From positions 1 through 47,657 of the forward strand of contig VGDL01000027.1 in NCBI GenBank assembly GCA_016869735.1: a DNA stretch of 47,657 bases, written 5' to 3'. This stretch comes from Alphaproteobacteria bacterium (lineage in GTDB: Bacteria > Pseudomonadota > Alphaproteobacteria > Acetobacterales > Acetobacteraceae). Shown here one piece after another: positions 25,387-35,734 of this stretch (position 1 is the first letter of the stretch; the number at the start of each line of letters is the position of its first letter). The notes below the pieces were generated by a model. That model was not told the origin of the DNA and did no database searches. It saw only the letters and a program-made list of their open reading frames with translations. Made by a program: the position numbers and the translations under genes.

Positions 25387-25890
25387 TCACTTCCGCCGGC
25401 TTGGAGGCACCTCAGAAATACGAAGTGTCGCGGGCTGTGGCGGGCCGCGATCCACCGTGCCGATCCAGATATTGTAATTCCCGCTTGCTGGGCGCTGAAT
25501 GATGATGCCTGGGTTCAGCCCTTCCAGATCGTCATTGCACAGCCACCTTCCCGACGGATCATTGATGATGAGCGTGGTGTCAGCCTGCGCGACAACGGAA
25601 ATATAAAGCGGCAAATTGCCCGCCTGATAATTCAAATCAACATCGGGGCGCGCATAGTCAATCCAGCCGGCGCAATCAGCGCCAAGCCCTTGCACCTGGC
25701 GGTCTCCACCAGCATCCACGCGCGTTTCATGCGGGTCAGGCGAAAAATCCGCGCGCAGATTGACCGTGGCATAACGTGGCTGCGCCGCAACATTAGGCGT
25801 CGCCTGCCGTGCCGGGGATTTCTGCTGAGCCAAAACGGGCAATGCGATGGCCACGAAAAAAGCCAAAGCAAAAGGTGCGATTTTTCGCAT
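25387..25890 (-). CDS. Small secreted protein of unknown function
   Basis: The 167-residue product has a clear signal peptide (MRKIAPFALAFFVAIALPVLA, cleavage near residue 21) and a mature part of about 145 residues with two Cys (in GADCAGWIDYARPD and GRWLCNDDLEG) that could form a disulfide. The segment LYISVVAQADTTLIINDPSG followed by SGNYNIWIGTV resembles the beta-sandwich of bacterial pre-peptidase C-terminal-like domains. AGGAGG precedes the ATG. It appears periplasmic or secreted; the function is unknown. An unusual 11-bp inverted repeat lies just upstream. Confidence 0.82.
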   Translation of the reverse strand: MRKIAPFALAFFVAIALPVLAQQKSPARQATPNVAAQPRYATVNLRADFSPDPHETRVDAGGDRQVQGLGADCAGWIDYARPDVDLNYQAGNLPLYISVVAQADTTLIINDPSGRWLCNDDLEGLNPGIIIQRPASGNYNIWIGTVDRGPPQPATLRISEVPPSRRK

Positions 25891-25908
25891 TTGATCCTCC
25901 TTACTGGT

Positions 25909-25979
25909 GCGTCAAATTTCTCAGAACGCCAATAAAAAGTAAGTTATCATGCTTCTATATTGGCGTTCAACTGCGTCAA
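25909..25979. promoter_or_regulatory. 11-bp inverted repeat flanked by TGCGTCAA direct repeats
   Basis: GAACGCCAATA (25924-25934) and TATTGGCGTTC (25958-25968) are perfect inverted repeats 23 nt apart. TGCGTCAA occurs on each side, at 25909-25916 and 25972-25979 (the second overlaps the gltD stop). The layout, in the short AT-rich gap between gltD and the secreted-protein gene, looks like an operator or a protein-bound loop rather than a terminator, since the loop is long and no T-run follows. Confidence 0.5.
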
Positions 25980-27424
25980 CGCGGCAGCGTGCTTGCCCCC
26001 ATCAGGAATTGATCTACCGCGCGGGCGCATTGCCGGCCTTCGCGAATCGCCCAAACCACCAGGGATTGCCCGCGCCGCATATCGCCGGCAGCAAACACTT
26101 TGGGCACGGATGTCTGATAGGCTTCCGTATCGGCCTGCACATTGCCGCGCGCATCCAGCGCAACGCCGGAAGTCTCCAGCAGCCCAGCGCGACGCGGCCC
26201 GACGAAGCCCATGGCCAGCAGCACCAGATCAGCCTTCATCTGAAAGCCACTGCCTGCCACTTCGCGCATCTGCATGCGCCCGGCTTCATGCACCCATTCC
26301 ACGCGCACGCAATCAAGCGCCGTCACGCGGCCATCCTCACCCACCGCCTGCTTGGTCAGCACGGCCCAATCACGCACACAGCCTTCATAATGCGCCGGCG
26401 CGGTGCGGAGCTTATGCGGCCAATTCGGCCAGGTGAGGCCCTTATTCTCATGCTCCGGTGGCTTTGGCATAATTTCAATCTGCGTGATCGAAGCCGCCCC
26501 CTGGCGCGCAGCGGTGCCGATGCAATCCGCACCCGTATCGCCACCACCTATCACCACCACATGCTTGCCCGTGGCCGAGATGGTGCCGCGCGGCGCGGCG
26601 CGGTCTTCAGTATCGCCCGCGACGCGCTTGTTCTGCTGCGTCAGGTAATCCATGGCCGGATGGATGCCAGAAAGATTACGCCCATCCACTTCCAATTCAC
26701 GCGGCCATTCGGCGCCGCCCGTCATCACTACGGCATCATAGCCTGCCAGCAGCACATCAAATGGCAACGTGCTGCCCACTTCCGTGCCGGTGCGGAATTC
26801 CACGCCTTCCGCCGCCATCTGATCCACACGGCGATCAATCAGGTGCTTTTCCATCTTGAAATCAGGAATACCGTAGCGGAGCAAGCCACCGATGCGGTCA
26901 TGCTTTTCAAACAGCGTCACCGCATGGCCCACGCGCGCCAATTGCTGCGCCGCCGCCAGCCCCGCAGGGCCGCTGCCCACCACGGCAACGCGCTTGCCGG
27001 TTTTGCGCGCGGGGATTTGCGGCTTGATCCAGCCTTCTTGCCATCCGCGATCCACAATGGCGCATTCGATGGATTTGATGGTGACCGGCGTTTCCGTGAT
27101 GTTCAGCGTGCAGCTTGCTTCACACGGCGCAGGGCAGATACGGCCCGTGAATTCCGGGAAGTTGTTGGTGGAATGGAGCGTTTCAAGCGCCCCCTGCCAC
27201 TGATCCCGATAGACCAGATCATTCCAATCCGGGATCATGTTGTTCACCGGGCAGCCATTATGGCAATACGGAATGCCGCAATTCATGCAGCGCGCCGCCT
27301 GCTTTGTAAGCTCCGCCCCTGGCAGCGGGGTCACATATTCCTTGTAGTTCTTCAGGCGCTCTTCCGGCTTGATATAGCCGCGATCGGCACGTTCGAATTC
27401 AAGAAAACCTGTTGCCTTACCCAT
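25976..27424 (-). CDS. gltD: Glutamate synthase small subunit
   Basis: The 482-residue FAD-containing beta subunit passes electrons from NADPH to the large subunit. The N-terminal iron-sulfur cysteines are visible in [19 protein letters not shown] near residues 42-57 and [10 protein letters not shown] near residues 95-106. FAD and NADPH sites are [18 protein letters not shown] near residue 147 and [16 protein letters not shown] near residue 290. It lies 21 nt after gltB in the standard gltBD operon. Length and motifs are complete. Confidence 0.97.
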   Translation of the reverse strand: MGKATGFLEFERADRGYIKPEERLKNYKEYVTPLPGAELTKQAARCMNCGIPYCHNGCPVNNMIPDWNDLVYRDQWQGALETLHSTNNFPEFTGRICPAPCEASCTLNITETPVTIKSIECAIVDRGWQEGWIKPQIPARKTGKRVAVVGSGPAGLAAAQQLARVGHAVTLFEKHDRIGGLLRYGIPDFKMEKHLIDRRVDQMAAEGVEFRTGTEVGSTLPFDVLLAGYDAVVMTGGAEWPRELEVDGRNLSGIHPAMDYLTQQNKRVAGDTEDRAAPRGTISATGKHVVVIGGGDTGADCIGTAARQGAASITQIEIMPKPPEHENKGLTWPNWPHKLRTAPAHYEGCVRDWAVLTKQAVGEDGRVTALDCVRVEWVHEAGRMQMREVAGSGFQMKADLVLLAMGFVGPRRAGLLETSGVALDARGNVQADTEAYQTSVPKVFAAGDMRRGQSLVVWAIREGRQCARAVDQFLMGASTLPR

Positions 27425-27445
27425 GACGCTATTCCCCTTCGCGGC

Positions 27446-30400
27446 TTATTCGGCCGCAACCGCATGACCGCCCGCTTGCTCGGCCTTCAGGTCAAGCAAG
27501 GCGCGGCGGTAATCCCGCGGCATCACCTTCACAAAGCGCGGCAGCGCATTTTCCCAATCTTCCAGCAAAGCACGCGCCCGCGCGCTGCCGGTCATCAGCA
27601 AATGGCGTTCCACCAGAATGCGCAAACGCTCGGCATCGAAGCGCAGCATATCGCCCATGCCATTGTCGAAAGCTGATGGCGCGCGCTGCTTTGGGCGGCC
27701 TTCCTCCTCAGCATCAGCAGGGCTAATCGCTTCCAGATCAACAATGCTGGTATTGCACATGTCGCGGAAGTTGCCGTTGACATCGTAAACATAGGCAAGG
27801 CCGCCCGACATGCCGGCGGCGAAGTTCCGCCCTGTCGCGCCCAGCACCACCACTACGCCGCCGGTCATGTATTCGCAGCCATGATCGCCACAGCCTTCCA
27901 CCACCGTCACGGCGCCGGAATTGCGCACGGCAAAACGTTCACCAGCGACACCTTCGAAATAGGCTTCACCAGCAATGGCGCCGTAAAGCACCGTATTGCC
28001 AACAATGATATTGGCTGAAGGTTCACGCTCCACGCCTTTCGGTGGCTTTACCGCAATTCGCCCGCCGGAAAGCCCCTTGCCCACGTAATCATTGGCATCA
28101 CCGTTCAATTCCAACGAGACACCACGCGCGAGGAAGGCCCCAAAGCTGCCACCCGCCGTGCCTTTGAAGGCAATGCTGATTGTATCTTCCGGCAGGCCGG
28201 CATGGCCGTAACGCAAGGCTACCTCACCGGACAGCATCGCGCCCGTGGTGCGATTGAGGTTGATGATGCTGCGTTCAATCCGCACCGGCTGCTGCTTTTC
28301 CAACGCATCCTTGCTGGCTGCGATCAAATCCATATCCAGGATATGATCCAAGCCATGGTCCTGGCTTTCGCTATGATGAATCGCGGCGCCTTCCACCAGC
28401 TTCGGCTGATAGAGAATACGCGACAGATCAACGCCCTTCGCCTTCCAATGGTCAATCGCGGGGCGCATGTTCAGCCGATCCACGCGGCCCACCATTTCAT
28501 TCACGGTGCGGAAGCCAAGCTGCGCCATCAATTCGCGCATTTCTTCAGCGACGAAGAAGAAGTAATTGATCACATGCTCCGGCATGCCGGTGAAGCGCGC
28601 GCGCAGCACCGGGTCTTGGGTTGCGATGCCGACCGGGCAGGTGTTCAAATGGCATTTGCGCATCATGATGCAGCCAGCCGCGATCAAGGGCGCAGTGGCG
28701 AAGCCGAATTCATCGGCCCCGAGCAACGCACCAATCACCACATCGCGCCCGGTACGCAAGCCGCCATCCACCTGCACAGCAATGCGCCCACGCAGCCCAT
28801 TCAGCACCAATGTCTGCTGCGTTTCAGCCAATCCAATTTCCCAGGGCGAACCGGCATGGGTCAGTGACGTCAACGGCGAAGCGCCCGTGCCACCTTCGTA
28901 GCCCGAGATCGTCACATGATCCGCCCGCGCCTTGGAAACGCCGGCGGCGACCGTGCCAACGCCCACTTCCGAAACCAACTTGACGGAAATGCGCGCGCGC
29001 TTGTTCACATTCTTCAGATCGTGAATGAGCTGCGCCAAATCCTCAATGGAATAGATATCGTGGTGCGGCGGCGGGGAAATCAGCCCAACGCCTGGTGTCG
29101 AATGCCGCACGCGCGCGATGTTCTTATCCACCTTATGGCCCGGAAGCTGCCCGCCTTCACCAGGCTTGGCCCCTTGCGCCATCTTGATCTGGATATCATC
29201 GGCATTGACCAGATATTCCGCCGTCACGCCAAAGCGGCCAGATGCCACCTGCTTAATGGCGGAACGCATGGAATCGCCATTCGGCATGGGCTGGAAGCGA
29301 TCCGCTTCCTCACCACCCTCACCAGTATTGGAACGGCCACCAATGCGGTTCATCGCGATGGCAAGCGTGGTATGCGCTTCCCGGCTGATGGAACCAAGGC
29401 TCATCGCACCGGTCGCGAAGCGCTTCACGATCTCATGCGCCGGTTCAACTTCCTCAAGCGGGATCGGCTGTTCAGCAAGTTTGAATTCCAACAACCCGCG
29501 GATCGTCAGCAAACGGCGGCTTTGATCGTTGATGGTTTTTGCAAAATCCTTGTATCGATCAGCTGAATTGCCGCGCGCGGCGTGTTGCAAATTGGAAACG
29601 CTCTCCGGCGTCCAGGCGTGATCCTCGCCGCGCAAGCGCAGCGCGTAATCGCCGCCCACATCAAGCAAATCGCGATAGATCGGGTTGTCACCAAAGGCCG
29701 CCTGATGGCGCTGCACCGCTTCCGCCGCAACCTCGGCAATGCCAACCCCTTCAATCGTGGTCGCAGTGCCCGTGAAGTATTTTTCGATGAAAATGCTGGA
29801 AAGTCCAACAGCATCGAAGATTTGCGCACCGCAATAGGATTGATAGGTACTGATGCCCATCTTGGACATCACCTTCATCACGCCCTTGCCAATCGCCTTG
29901 ATGAAGTTCTTCTGCACTTCATAAGGCTTCAGCTTCATATCCACGCGCTGGCGGATTTGTTCCAGGGTTTCGAAAGCGAGGTAGGGGTTCACCGCTTCCG
30001 CGCCATAGCCGGCCAGTACGCAGAAATGATGCACCTGCCGCGCTTCACCGGTTTCCACCACAAGGCCGGTGGAAGTGCGCAAGCCCTGGCGGATCAAGTG
30101 ATGATGCACCGCCGCCGTCGCCAACAAGGACGGAATGGCAATACGCTCAGCGGAAACCGCACGGTCCGACAGCACCAGAATATTATGCCCGGCCAGCACT
30201 GCTTCCGTCGCGGCAGAGCAGAGCTTCTCCAGTGCCGGCGCCAGCCCATCCGCGCCATCCTTGTCGGGCCAGGTGGCGTCCAGAGTCTGGGTGCGGAAGG
30301 CATCGCCGGCCAGCGCCTTGATGCCGCGGATTTTCGCCAGATCCTCATTGGTCAGGATCGGCTGCGCCACTTCCAGCCGATAATGATGGCCGGCCTGCCG

Positions 30401-32083
30401 CCCCAGCAGATTGGGCCGCGGCCCAATCATAGACACCAGCGACATCACCAATTCCTCGCGGATCGGGTCAATCGGCGGATTGGTGACCTGCGCGAAATTC
30501 TGCTTGAAGTAATGGAACAGCAGCTTCGATTTATTCGACAACACCGCAAGCGGCGTGTCCGTCCCCATGGAACCGATCGGGTCATCCCCGTCACGCCCCA
30601 TGGGTTCCAGGAAGAAATTGAGGTCTTCCTGCGTATAGCCGAAAGCCTGCTGATCACGCAGCAAGCCCTTGGCATCCTGCGAGCGTTCCATCGGCATTTC
30701 CGCCGGCACGCCGGGCAATTCTTCCAGCTTGAACTGCGTATTCTTCAGCCATTCGGCGTAAGGGTGTTCACCGGCCAGCTTCTGCTTGATTTCGGCATCA
30801 TCAATGATGCGGCCTGCATCCAGATCAATCAGCAGCATGCGGCCTGGCTGCAGGCGCCATTTGTGGCGGATGCTTTCTTCCGGGATGGGCAGCACGCCCA
30901 CTTCGGATGCCAGCACTACCTTGTCATCATTGGTGATGATGTAGCGCGCGGGGCGTAGCCCGTTGCGATCAAGTGTCGCGCCAATCTGCCGGCCATCGGT
31001 AAAGGCAATCGCTGCCGGCCCATCCCAGGGTTCCATCAGCGCCGCGTGATATTCATAGAAAGCGCGCCGATCCGCATCCATCAGCGGATTGCCCGCCCAT
31101 GCTTCCGGGATCAGCATCATCATGGCGTGTGAGAGCGAATAGCCACCCGCAACCAGGATTTCCAAGGCATTGTCAATGCAGGCGGTGTCCGATTGGCCAT
31201 GCGGAATCAGCGGCCACATCTTGTCCAAATCCGGCCCCAACAACGGGGAGGACATGGACCCGCGCCGCGCATACATCCAATTCACATTGCCGCGCACGGT
31301 ATTGATTTCGCCGTTATGCGCCAGGAAGCGATAAGGGTGCGCCAGCTTCCAGGATGGGAAGGTATTGGTAGAAAAGCGCTGATGCACCAAGGCCAGCGCG
31401 CTTTCCGTCAGCGGGTTGCGCAAATCATCATAGAAGCTGCCGACCTGCCCCGCGAGCAACAACCCCTTATAGACCACGGTGCGGGTCGAAAAGGACGGCA
31501 TGTAAAGATCAGTACTGGTGGGCAGACCCTTGGCGGTCGCCAATTCGCGGAACTTATTCAGCGCCTGCTTGCGGATCGTCAGGATCTTACGCTCAAACGC
31601 GTCCTGGTCCTTGATGCTATCGCTGGCCGCAATGATCGCCTGGCAGATCACCGGCATGCTGGCGATCACGGCCTTACCCAGGCCATCCAGCGTCGTCGGC
31701 ACATCGCGCCAGCCAAGCAGGGTCTGCCGTTCGGCAACGACATAGCCTTCAATGCTTTGGATCGCGACCGCGCGAGAAGCCTCATCCTGCGGCAAGAAGC
31801 ACATGGCCACCGCATAGCGGCCCGGCGCCGGCAGGGTCTTGCCCTGGCTTTCGGCCCAATGGCGCAGCAGCTTATCGGGCATTTGGATCAGGCAGCCCGC
31901 GCCATCCCCCATCAGCGGGTCAGCACCCACCGCGCCACGATGGTCCAGATTGACCAGGATTTGCAGGCCTTGGCGAATGATATCATTCGATTTTCGACCC
32001 TTGATATCCGCAATAAAGCCAACGCCGCAGGCGTCATGCTCATTCCTAGGGTCGTAAAGGCCTTGCGCTTCGGGCAGTCCCAT
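27446..32083 (-). CDS. gltB: Glutamate synthase large subunit
   Basis: The 1545-residue alpha subunit makes two glutamates from glutamine and 2-oxoglutarate. The nucleophile Cys of the glutaminase domain is residue 19 in [15 protein letters not shown], after a short propeptide. The FMN domain (about 830-1200) contains [13 protein letters not shown] and the 3Fe-4S motif [19 protein letters not shown]-terminal GXGXG-type domain (about 1270-1480) includes [19 protein letters not shown]. The product is full-length. With gltD it forms the main ammonium-assimilation route. Its upstream region carries repeated GGTCAGGGG motifs. Confidence 0.98.
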   Translation of the reverse strand: MGLPEAQGLYDPRNEHDACGVGFIADIKGRKSNDIIRQGLQILVNLDHRGAVGADPLMGDGAGCLIQMPDKLLRHWAESQGKTLPAPGRYAVAMCFLPQDEASRAVAIQSIEGYVVAERQTLLGWRDVPTTLDGLGKAVIASMPVICQAIIAASDSIKDQDAFERKILTIRKQALNKFRELATAKGLPTSTDLYMPSFSTRTVVYKGLLLAGQVGSFYDDLRNPLTESALALVHQRFSTNTFPSWKLAHPYRFLAHNGEINTVRGNVNWMYARRGSMSSPLLGPDLDKMWPLIPHGQSDTACIDNALEILVAGGYSLSHAMMMLIPEAWAGNPLMDADRRAFYEYHAALMEPWDGPAAIAFTDGRQIGATLDRNGLRPARYIITNDDKVVLASEVGVLPIPEESIRHKWRLQPGRMLLIDLDAGRIIDDAEIKQKLAGEHPYAEWLKNTQFKLEELPGVPAEMPMERSQDAKGLLRDQQAFGYTQEDLNFFLEPMGRDGDDPIGSMGTDTPLAVLSNKSKLLFHYFKQNFAQVTNPPIDPIREELVMSLVSMIGPRPNLLGRQAGHHYRLEVAQPILTNEDLAKIRGIKALAGDAFRTQTLDATWPDKDGADGLAPALEKLCSAATEAVLAGHNILVLSDRAVSAERIAIPSLLATAAVHHHLIRQGLRTSTGLVVETGEARQVHHFCVLAGYGAEAVNPYLAFETLEQIRQRVDMKLKPYEVQKNFIKAIGKGVMKVMSKMGISTYQSYCGAQIFDAVGLSSIFIEKYFTGTATTIEGVGIAEVAAEAVQRHQAAFGDNPIYRDLLDVGGDYALRLRGEDHAWTPESVSNLQHAARGNSADRYKDFAKTINDQSRRLLTIRGLLEFKLAEQPIPLEEVEPAHEIVKRFATGAMSLGSISREAHTTLAIAMNRIGGRSNTGEGGEEADRFQPMPNGDSMRSAIKQVASGRFGVTAEYLVNADDIQIKMAQGAKPGEGGQLPGHKVDKNIARVRHSTPGVGLISPPPHHDIYSIEDLAQLIHDLKNVNKRARISVKLVSEVGVGTVAAGVSKARADHVTISGYEGGTGASPLTSLTHAGSPWEIGLAETQQTLVLNGLRGRIAVQVDGGLRTGRDVVIGALLGADEFGFATAPLIAAGCIMMRKCHLNTCPVGIATQDPVLRARFTGMPEHVINYFFFVAEEMRELMAQLGFRTVNEMVGRVDRLNMRPAIDHWKAKGVDLSRILYQPKLVEGAAIHHSESQDHGLDHILDMDLIAASKDALEKQQPVRIERSIINLNRTTGAMLSGEVALRYGHAGLPEDTISIAFKGTAGGSFGAFLARGVSLELNGDANDYVGKGLSGGRIAVKPPKGVEREPSANIIVGNTVLYGAIAGEAYFEGVAGERFAVRNSGAVTVVEGCGDHGCEYMTGGVVVVLGATGRNFAAGMSGGLAYVYDVNGNFRDMCNTSIVDLEAISPADAEEEGRPKQRAPSAFDNGMGDMLRFDAERLRILVERHLLMTGSARARALLEDWENALPRFVKVMPRDYRRALLDLKAEQAGGHAVAAE

Positions 32084-32085
32084 AT

Positions 32086-32150
32086 CTTTCGCTCTTCAAT
32101 GCTCTGCCGGGGTCAATACCCCTGACCTACCCCCTGACCCGGGGCGAAAG
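32086..32150 (-). promoter_or_regulatory. Repeats in the gltB upstream region
   Basis: On the minus strand GGTCAGGGG occurs twice with a 12-nt period (32119-32127 and 32131-32139), and an inverted TGACCCC lies at 32109-32115. The outer arms CTTTCGC (32086-32092) and GCGAAAG (32144-32150) enclose the block, which ends 3 nt from the gltB start. It could bind a regulator or fold in the mRNA. No sigma-54 (GG-N10-GC) site was recognised. Confidence 0.35.
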
Positions 32151-32278
32151 GGCGTCTTTAATTGAGAGTTCAGCTTTGCGCCAGCATGGTTTTGCGGATT
32201 CTGGCCGAGAGGCTTCGGGGCATCCCCTGCCCCATGTTTTGCTTGACGCCGCCCGCGCCGGGACGGAAAGCTTTCGCA

Positions 32279-32749
32279 ATGGACAAGATCACCGCCGCCC
32301 TACGGGCGAATCGCATCGTGCGCGCCGCCATGCGCCATTGCGCCCTGGCGGGTTGGGCGCCGGTGGCGCAAATGCCGCTGCCGGATAGCCGCCGGCCCGA
32401 TATCATCGCCCTTACCGATGATGGCAGCTTCATCGCCATCGAAGTGAAATCCACCGCCGAGGATTTCCTCTCGGACGAAAAATGGCAGGAATATCGGGAT
32501 TGGTGCGACCAACTCTATTTCGCCGTGGACATGGATTTCCCGCGTGAGATTCTGCCGGAAGATGTCGGGCTGCTGGTGACGGATCGGCTGGAAGTGGCCG
32601 TGATCCGGGATGCGCCGCTGATGCGGCTTTCGCCGCCCCGCCGCCGAGCGCTTCTACATCGCTTTGCCGTGCTGGCAGCGGGACGGCTCGCTGCCCTGCA
32701 AGACCCGGATGCAGCGCGGGAAGTGAATGCCGCGCTCAAGCTGGAATAG
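32279..32749 (+). CDS. mmcB: DNA repair protein MmcB family
   Basis: The 156-residue protein matches the MmcB family, alphaproteobacterial proteins tied to mitomycin-C resistance in Caulobacter. The fold is PD-(D/E)XK nuclease-like: RRPDIIALTDDGSFIAIEVKST near residues 38-59 supplies the Asp and Glu-x-Lys residues. WCDQLYFAVD is another family segment. ATG 32279 was chosen because GGAAAG precedes it at 8 nt and family length fits; in-frame upstream codons reach 32162 without similarity. It stands alone between gltB (divergent) and hldE (convergent). Confidence 0.88.
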   Translation: MDKITAALRANRIVRAAMRHCALAGWAPVAQMPLPDSRRPDIIALTDDGSFIAIEVKSTAEDFLSDEKWQEYRDWCDQLYFAVDMDFPREILPEDVGLLVTDRLEVAVIRDAPLMRLSPPRRRALLHRFAVLAAGRLAALQDPDAAREVNAALKLE

Positions 32750-32760
32750 AGGGACGTTTT

Positions 32761-32811
32761 TGATCGCATTTTCCGAGCCGCCAAGTGATTCCACTTGGCT
32801 TGAAAATGCTC
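32761..32811. repeat. 51-bp dyad repeat, copy 1
   Basis: This copy is identical over 51 bp to the one starting 58 bp later. Its core is CCAAGTG, a 4-nt loop and CACTTGG; outer arms are GCATTTT and AAAATGC, so each unit folds as an imperfect two-part hairpin on either strand. It begins 11 nt after the mmcB stop. No T-run follows, so simple intrinsic termination is unlikely. Confidence 0.9.
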
Positions 32812-32818
32812 GCATGTC

Positions 32819-32869
32819 TGATCGCATTTTCCGAGCCGCCAAGTGATTCCACTTGGCTTGAAAATGCTC
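32819..32869. repeat. 51-bp dyad repeat, copy 2
   Basis: This is the second exact copy, separated from the first by 7 nt. Its end overlaps the stop codon of hldE by 2 nt. Located between two convergent genes, the pair may act as a REP-like bidirectional mRNA-end or supercoil-release element. No further copy was found elsewhere in the window by eye. Confidence 0.9.
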
Positions 32870-34340
32870 AGCCTTTCATCCGCGCGACCGTCGCGGTGGT
32901 GCTATTGCCGGGCAGTAATTCGGCCAGGCGCACCTGCCCGCCATAGCCCTGCACGATTTCAGACCCCACCACGGTTTCCACCGTGTAGTCGGCGCCCTTC
33001 ACCAGCACTTCGGGCTGAAACAGCCGGATCAATTCCAGCGGCGTTTCCTCATCGAACACCGTCACGCAATCCACCGTGGCCAGCGATGCCAGCACGGCAG
33101 CCCGCGCCGCTTCATTCTGGATGGGGCGCGCCGGGCCTTTCAGGCGCTTCACACTGTCATCACTGTTAAGGCCCACCACCAGCCGGTCGCACCAGGACCG
33201 CGCCTGTTCCAGCAAATGCACATGGCCCGGATGCAGCAAGTCAAAGCAGCCATTGGTGAAGCCCACGCGCCAGCCGCGCCGGCGCCAGCGTTCCACCTGC
33301 TCCAAAGCAGCAGAACGGGACACCACTTTCCGCAGCGCGCCGCGTTCCGGGCCAAGCGCTTCCAGGATTTCCTCTTCCCGCGTCACTGCGGTGCCAACCT
33401 TGCCCACCGCAATCCCGGCCGCGATGTTCGCCAGCCGCACCGCCACGGCCAGCGGCAGCTTGGCGCCAAGCCCGGCGGCGATGGTGGCTACGACCGTATC
33501 GCCCGCGCCAGAGACATCCTGGACTTCAGCCGCTTCAGCCGGGAAATGATGCAGCTTGTCGCCATCCAGCAGCGTCATGCCGTCTTCGCTGCGCGTGACC
33601 AGCACGGCGCCAAAGCCATGTGCATCGCGCAGCGCGCGAAGCGCAGCGATGATCGCTTCTTCCGTATCCACCGCCATGCCGGTCGCTTCCGCCAATTCCG
33701 CACGGTTTGGCGTGACCAGATCAGCCCCGGCATAGCGGCTGTAATCGCGCCCCTTGGGGTCCACCACCACGCGCCGCCCGGCAGAGCGTGCGGCCTGAAT
33801 AAGGCGCGCTGCCGTATCGCCCACCAGCACGCCCTTCCCGTAATCGGACAGCACCATCACCGTGGTGGCGGCAGCAGCATCGCCGGCAATGCGAACCAGC
33901 CGATCGGCGAGGCGCAGCTGGATCGGTGCCACGTCCTCATGATCCGCGCGCAGCATGTGTTGGCCATTGGCCAGAAAGCGTGTCTTGGTCGTGGTGGCGC
34001 GCCCGCCCTGGACCAGCAACCAGGGCTCAACCCCCGGCTGCCCGCCGATCAGCCCGGTCAGGTCACTACCCGCCTGGTCATCGCCCACCACAGATACAAA
34101 GGCCACGGCGGCACCAAGCGCGGTCAGGTTGCGCACCACATTGCCCGCACCGCCCGGCATGGCGATTTCGCGTTCCACTGTCAGCACCGGCACCGGCGCT
34201 TCCGGGCTGATGCGTTGCGCCCGGCCGTAAACATAGCGGTCCAGCATGGCATCGCCCACCACAAGCACCGAGGCACGGCGAAGCTGCCGCGCCGCAGCCA
34301 TCAACTCAGCGATGGGAATTTCAACCAATGGCCGATCCAT
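32868..34340 (-). CDS. hldE: Bifunctional heptose-7-phosphate kinase / heptose-1-phosphate adenylyltransferase
   Basis: The 490-residue enzyme makes ADP-heptose for the lipopolysaccharide core. The N-terminal ribokinase-like domain (about 1-320) has VVGDAMLDRYVYG near residue 27, GGAGNVVRNLTALGA near residue 64 and VSGAGDTVVATIAAG near residue 276. The C-terminal cytidylyltransferase-like domain contains GFTNGCFDLLHPGHVHLLE near residue 358 with the HxGH motif. ATG 34340 follows AAAGGGG and gives normal length; the longer frame from 34412 lacks support. It is 68 nt downstream of the pmbA gene on the same strand. Confidence 0.96.
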   Translation of the reverse strand: MDRPLVEIPIAELMAAARQLRRASVLVVGDAMLDRYVYGRAQRISPEAPVPVLTVEREIAMPGGAGNVVRNLTALGAAVAFVSVVGDDQAGSDLTGLIGGQPGVEPWLLVQGGRATTTKTRFLANGQHMLRADHEDVAPIQLRLADRLVRIAGDAAAATTVMVLSDYGKGVLVGDTAARLIQAARSAGRRVVVDPKGRDYSRYAGADLVTPNRAELAEATGMAVDTEEAIIAALRALRDAHGFGAVLVTRSEDGMTLLDGDKLHHFPAEAAEVQDVSGAGDTVVATIAAGLGAKLPLAVAVRLANIAAGIAVGKVGTAVTREEEILEALGPERGALRKVVSRSAALEQVERWRRRGWRVGFTNGCFDLLHPGHVHLLEQARSWCDRLVVGLNSDDSVKRLKGPARPIQNEAARAAVLASLATVDCVTVFDEETPLELIRLFQPEVLVKGADYTVETVVGSEIVQGYGGQVRLAELLPGNSTTATVARMKG

Positions 34341-34408
34341 GCGGGCGCCCCTTTGCAATATTTGCGTAACCCAAGCGCCGGGTCGGGCGCAAGCGGGTCG
34401 GCCTCGTC

Positions 34409-35734
34409 TCAAGCCCCCGCGAGCGTCAGCCCCTCAATCCGCAGCGTCGGGCAATCCGTCCCGCGCCGGAAGACCAGATCATTGGCCGCCGTCAGGTTCA
34501 GGAACATCTGCTTCAGATTGCCTGCCACGGTGATTTCACTTACCGCTTCCGCCAGCACGCCATCGCGGATCATGAAGCCCGCGGCGCCCCGGCTGTAATC
34601 GCCGGTCACGCCATTCACGCCCATGCCGATCAATTCCGTAACATAAAGCCCTTCCTTGATATCGGCCATGAGCTCTGACGGGCTAAGCCTGCCCGGCGAA
34701 AGCCACAGATTGCTGGGCGCCGGGCCGGGCGGGCCGCCGGTGCCACGGCTGGCATGGCCGGTGGAAGCCAGGCCCAATTGCCGGGCGCTCCGCCAATCCA
34801 TGATCCAGCTTGCCAGCACGCCATCCTGCACAATGGCGCGGGCCTCACCGGGCATGCCTTCCCCATCAAAGGGGCGGGATCTCAGCCCACGCGCACGCGT
34901 TGGGTCATCATGCACAATCATGCCTGCAGGCAGGATTTGCTGGCCCATGGCATCCTTCAGGAAGGATGTGCCCCGCGCCACCGCAGCACCATTGATGGCG
35001 CCCACCAAATGCCCAAGGATGGAGCCCGAAACCCGGGGGTCCAGCACCACGGGGATGCGCGCGGTCTTGGCGCGCACCGGGTTCAGCCGGCGCACGGCCT
35101 TTTCGGCGGCGACACGCCCAACCATGGCGGGGTCCGGCAGATCGGCCAAATAGACCGATTGCCAGTAATCATAATCCCGCTCCATCCCCGTGCCTTCGCC
35201 GGCGACGGCGGTGGCGGAAATTCCATGCGATGTGCGGGCATACTGCCCGGCGAAGCCATTGGAGGCGACGAGCGCGATTTCAGTCCGGCCCCAGCCGGCG
35301 CCGGCACCTTCGCTATTCGTGATGCCCTTCACGGCAAGGGCGGCTTCTTCCGCCGCAGCGGCGCGGGTCAGCAGGGTTTCTGCCGTGGGTTCGTTCGGGT
35401 CTTCCAAATCGAGGGCGCGGGTGGGAATGGCAACGGCCTCCGGCAGGCCGGCGAAGGGGTCTTCCGGCACCACGCGCGCCATCGCGACCGCGCGTTCCGC
35501 CAGCGCCGCAAAACCCTTCGGGTCGGGTTCCGTGGAAGCCACCATCGCCTGGCGCTTGCCGACCAGAACGCGCAAGCCGAGATCCAGGCTTTCCGAGCGT
35601 TCCAGCTTTTCAATCGCGCCCAAGCGCCGTTCCACGGAAAGCGAGGTTGAGGATATCAACAACGCATCCGCCGCATCCGCCCCGGCGTCTTTCGCGGCCT
35701 TGATCAGATCAGCAAGCGCATCCAGCCGGTTCAT
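34409..35734 (-). CDS. pmbA: TldE/PmbA family metalloprotease-like protein
   Basis: The 441-residue protein belongs to the TldD/PmbA family and resembles the PmbA (TldE) branch, which lacks the HExxxH metal site of TldD; no such motif is present. Conserved parts include the N-terminal LADLIKAAKDAGADAADALL, RTSHGISATAVAGEGTGMERDYDYW and the late GVNGVTGDYSRGAAGFMIRDG. TldD and TldE together process peptides such as microcin precursors; TldD is not in this window. Its start overlaps the stop of the M16 gene by 4 nt (ATGA), so the two are coupled. Confidence 0.93.
   Translation of the reverse strand: MNRLDALADLIKAAKDAGADAADALLISSTSLSVERRLGAIEKLERSESLDLGLRVLVGKRQAMVASTEPDPKGFAALAERAVAMARVVPEDPFAGLPEAVAIPTRALDLEDPNEPTAETLLTRAAAAEEAALAVKGITNSEGAGAGWGRTEIALVASNGFAGQYARTSHGISATAVAGEGTGMERDYDYWQSVYLADLPDPAMVGRVAAEKAVRRLNPVRAKTARIPVVLDPRVSGSILGHLVGAINGAAVARGTSFLKDAMGQQILPAGMIVHDDPTRARGLRSRPFDGEGMPGEARAIVQDGVLASWIMDWRSARQLGLASTGHASRGTGGPPGPAPSNLWLSPGRLSPSELMADIKEGLYVTELIGMGVNGVTGDYSRGAAGFMIRDGVLAEAVSEITVAGNLKQMFLNLTAANDLVFRRGTDCPTLRIEGLTLAGA

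Noticed and set aside
25949-27676. Long plus-strand open frame antisense to gltD and the end of gltB
   Set aside because: Its His/Arg/Gln-rich composition is typical of antisense frames in GC-rich genes; gltD is unambiguous on the other strand.
29582-30958. 458-codon plus-strand frame antisense to gltB
   Set aside because: It is a shadow of the glutamate synthase gene with no recognisable domain.
32162-32278. N-terminal extension of MmcB
   Set aside because: No family similarity and no ribosome-binding site; GGAAAG precedes ATG 32279.
32761-32869. CRISPR array
   Set aside because: There are only two units, the 7-nt separator is too short for a spacer, and no cas genes are nearby.
33216-34598. 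460-codon plus-strand frame antisense to hldE
   Set aside because: hldE has full domain motifs on the opposite strand; the antisense product is low-complexity.
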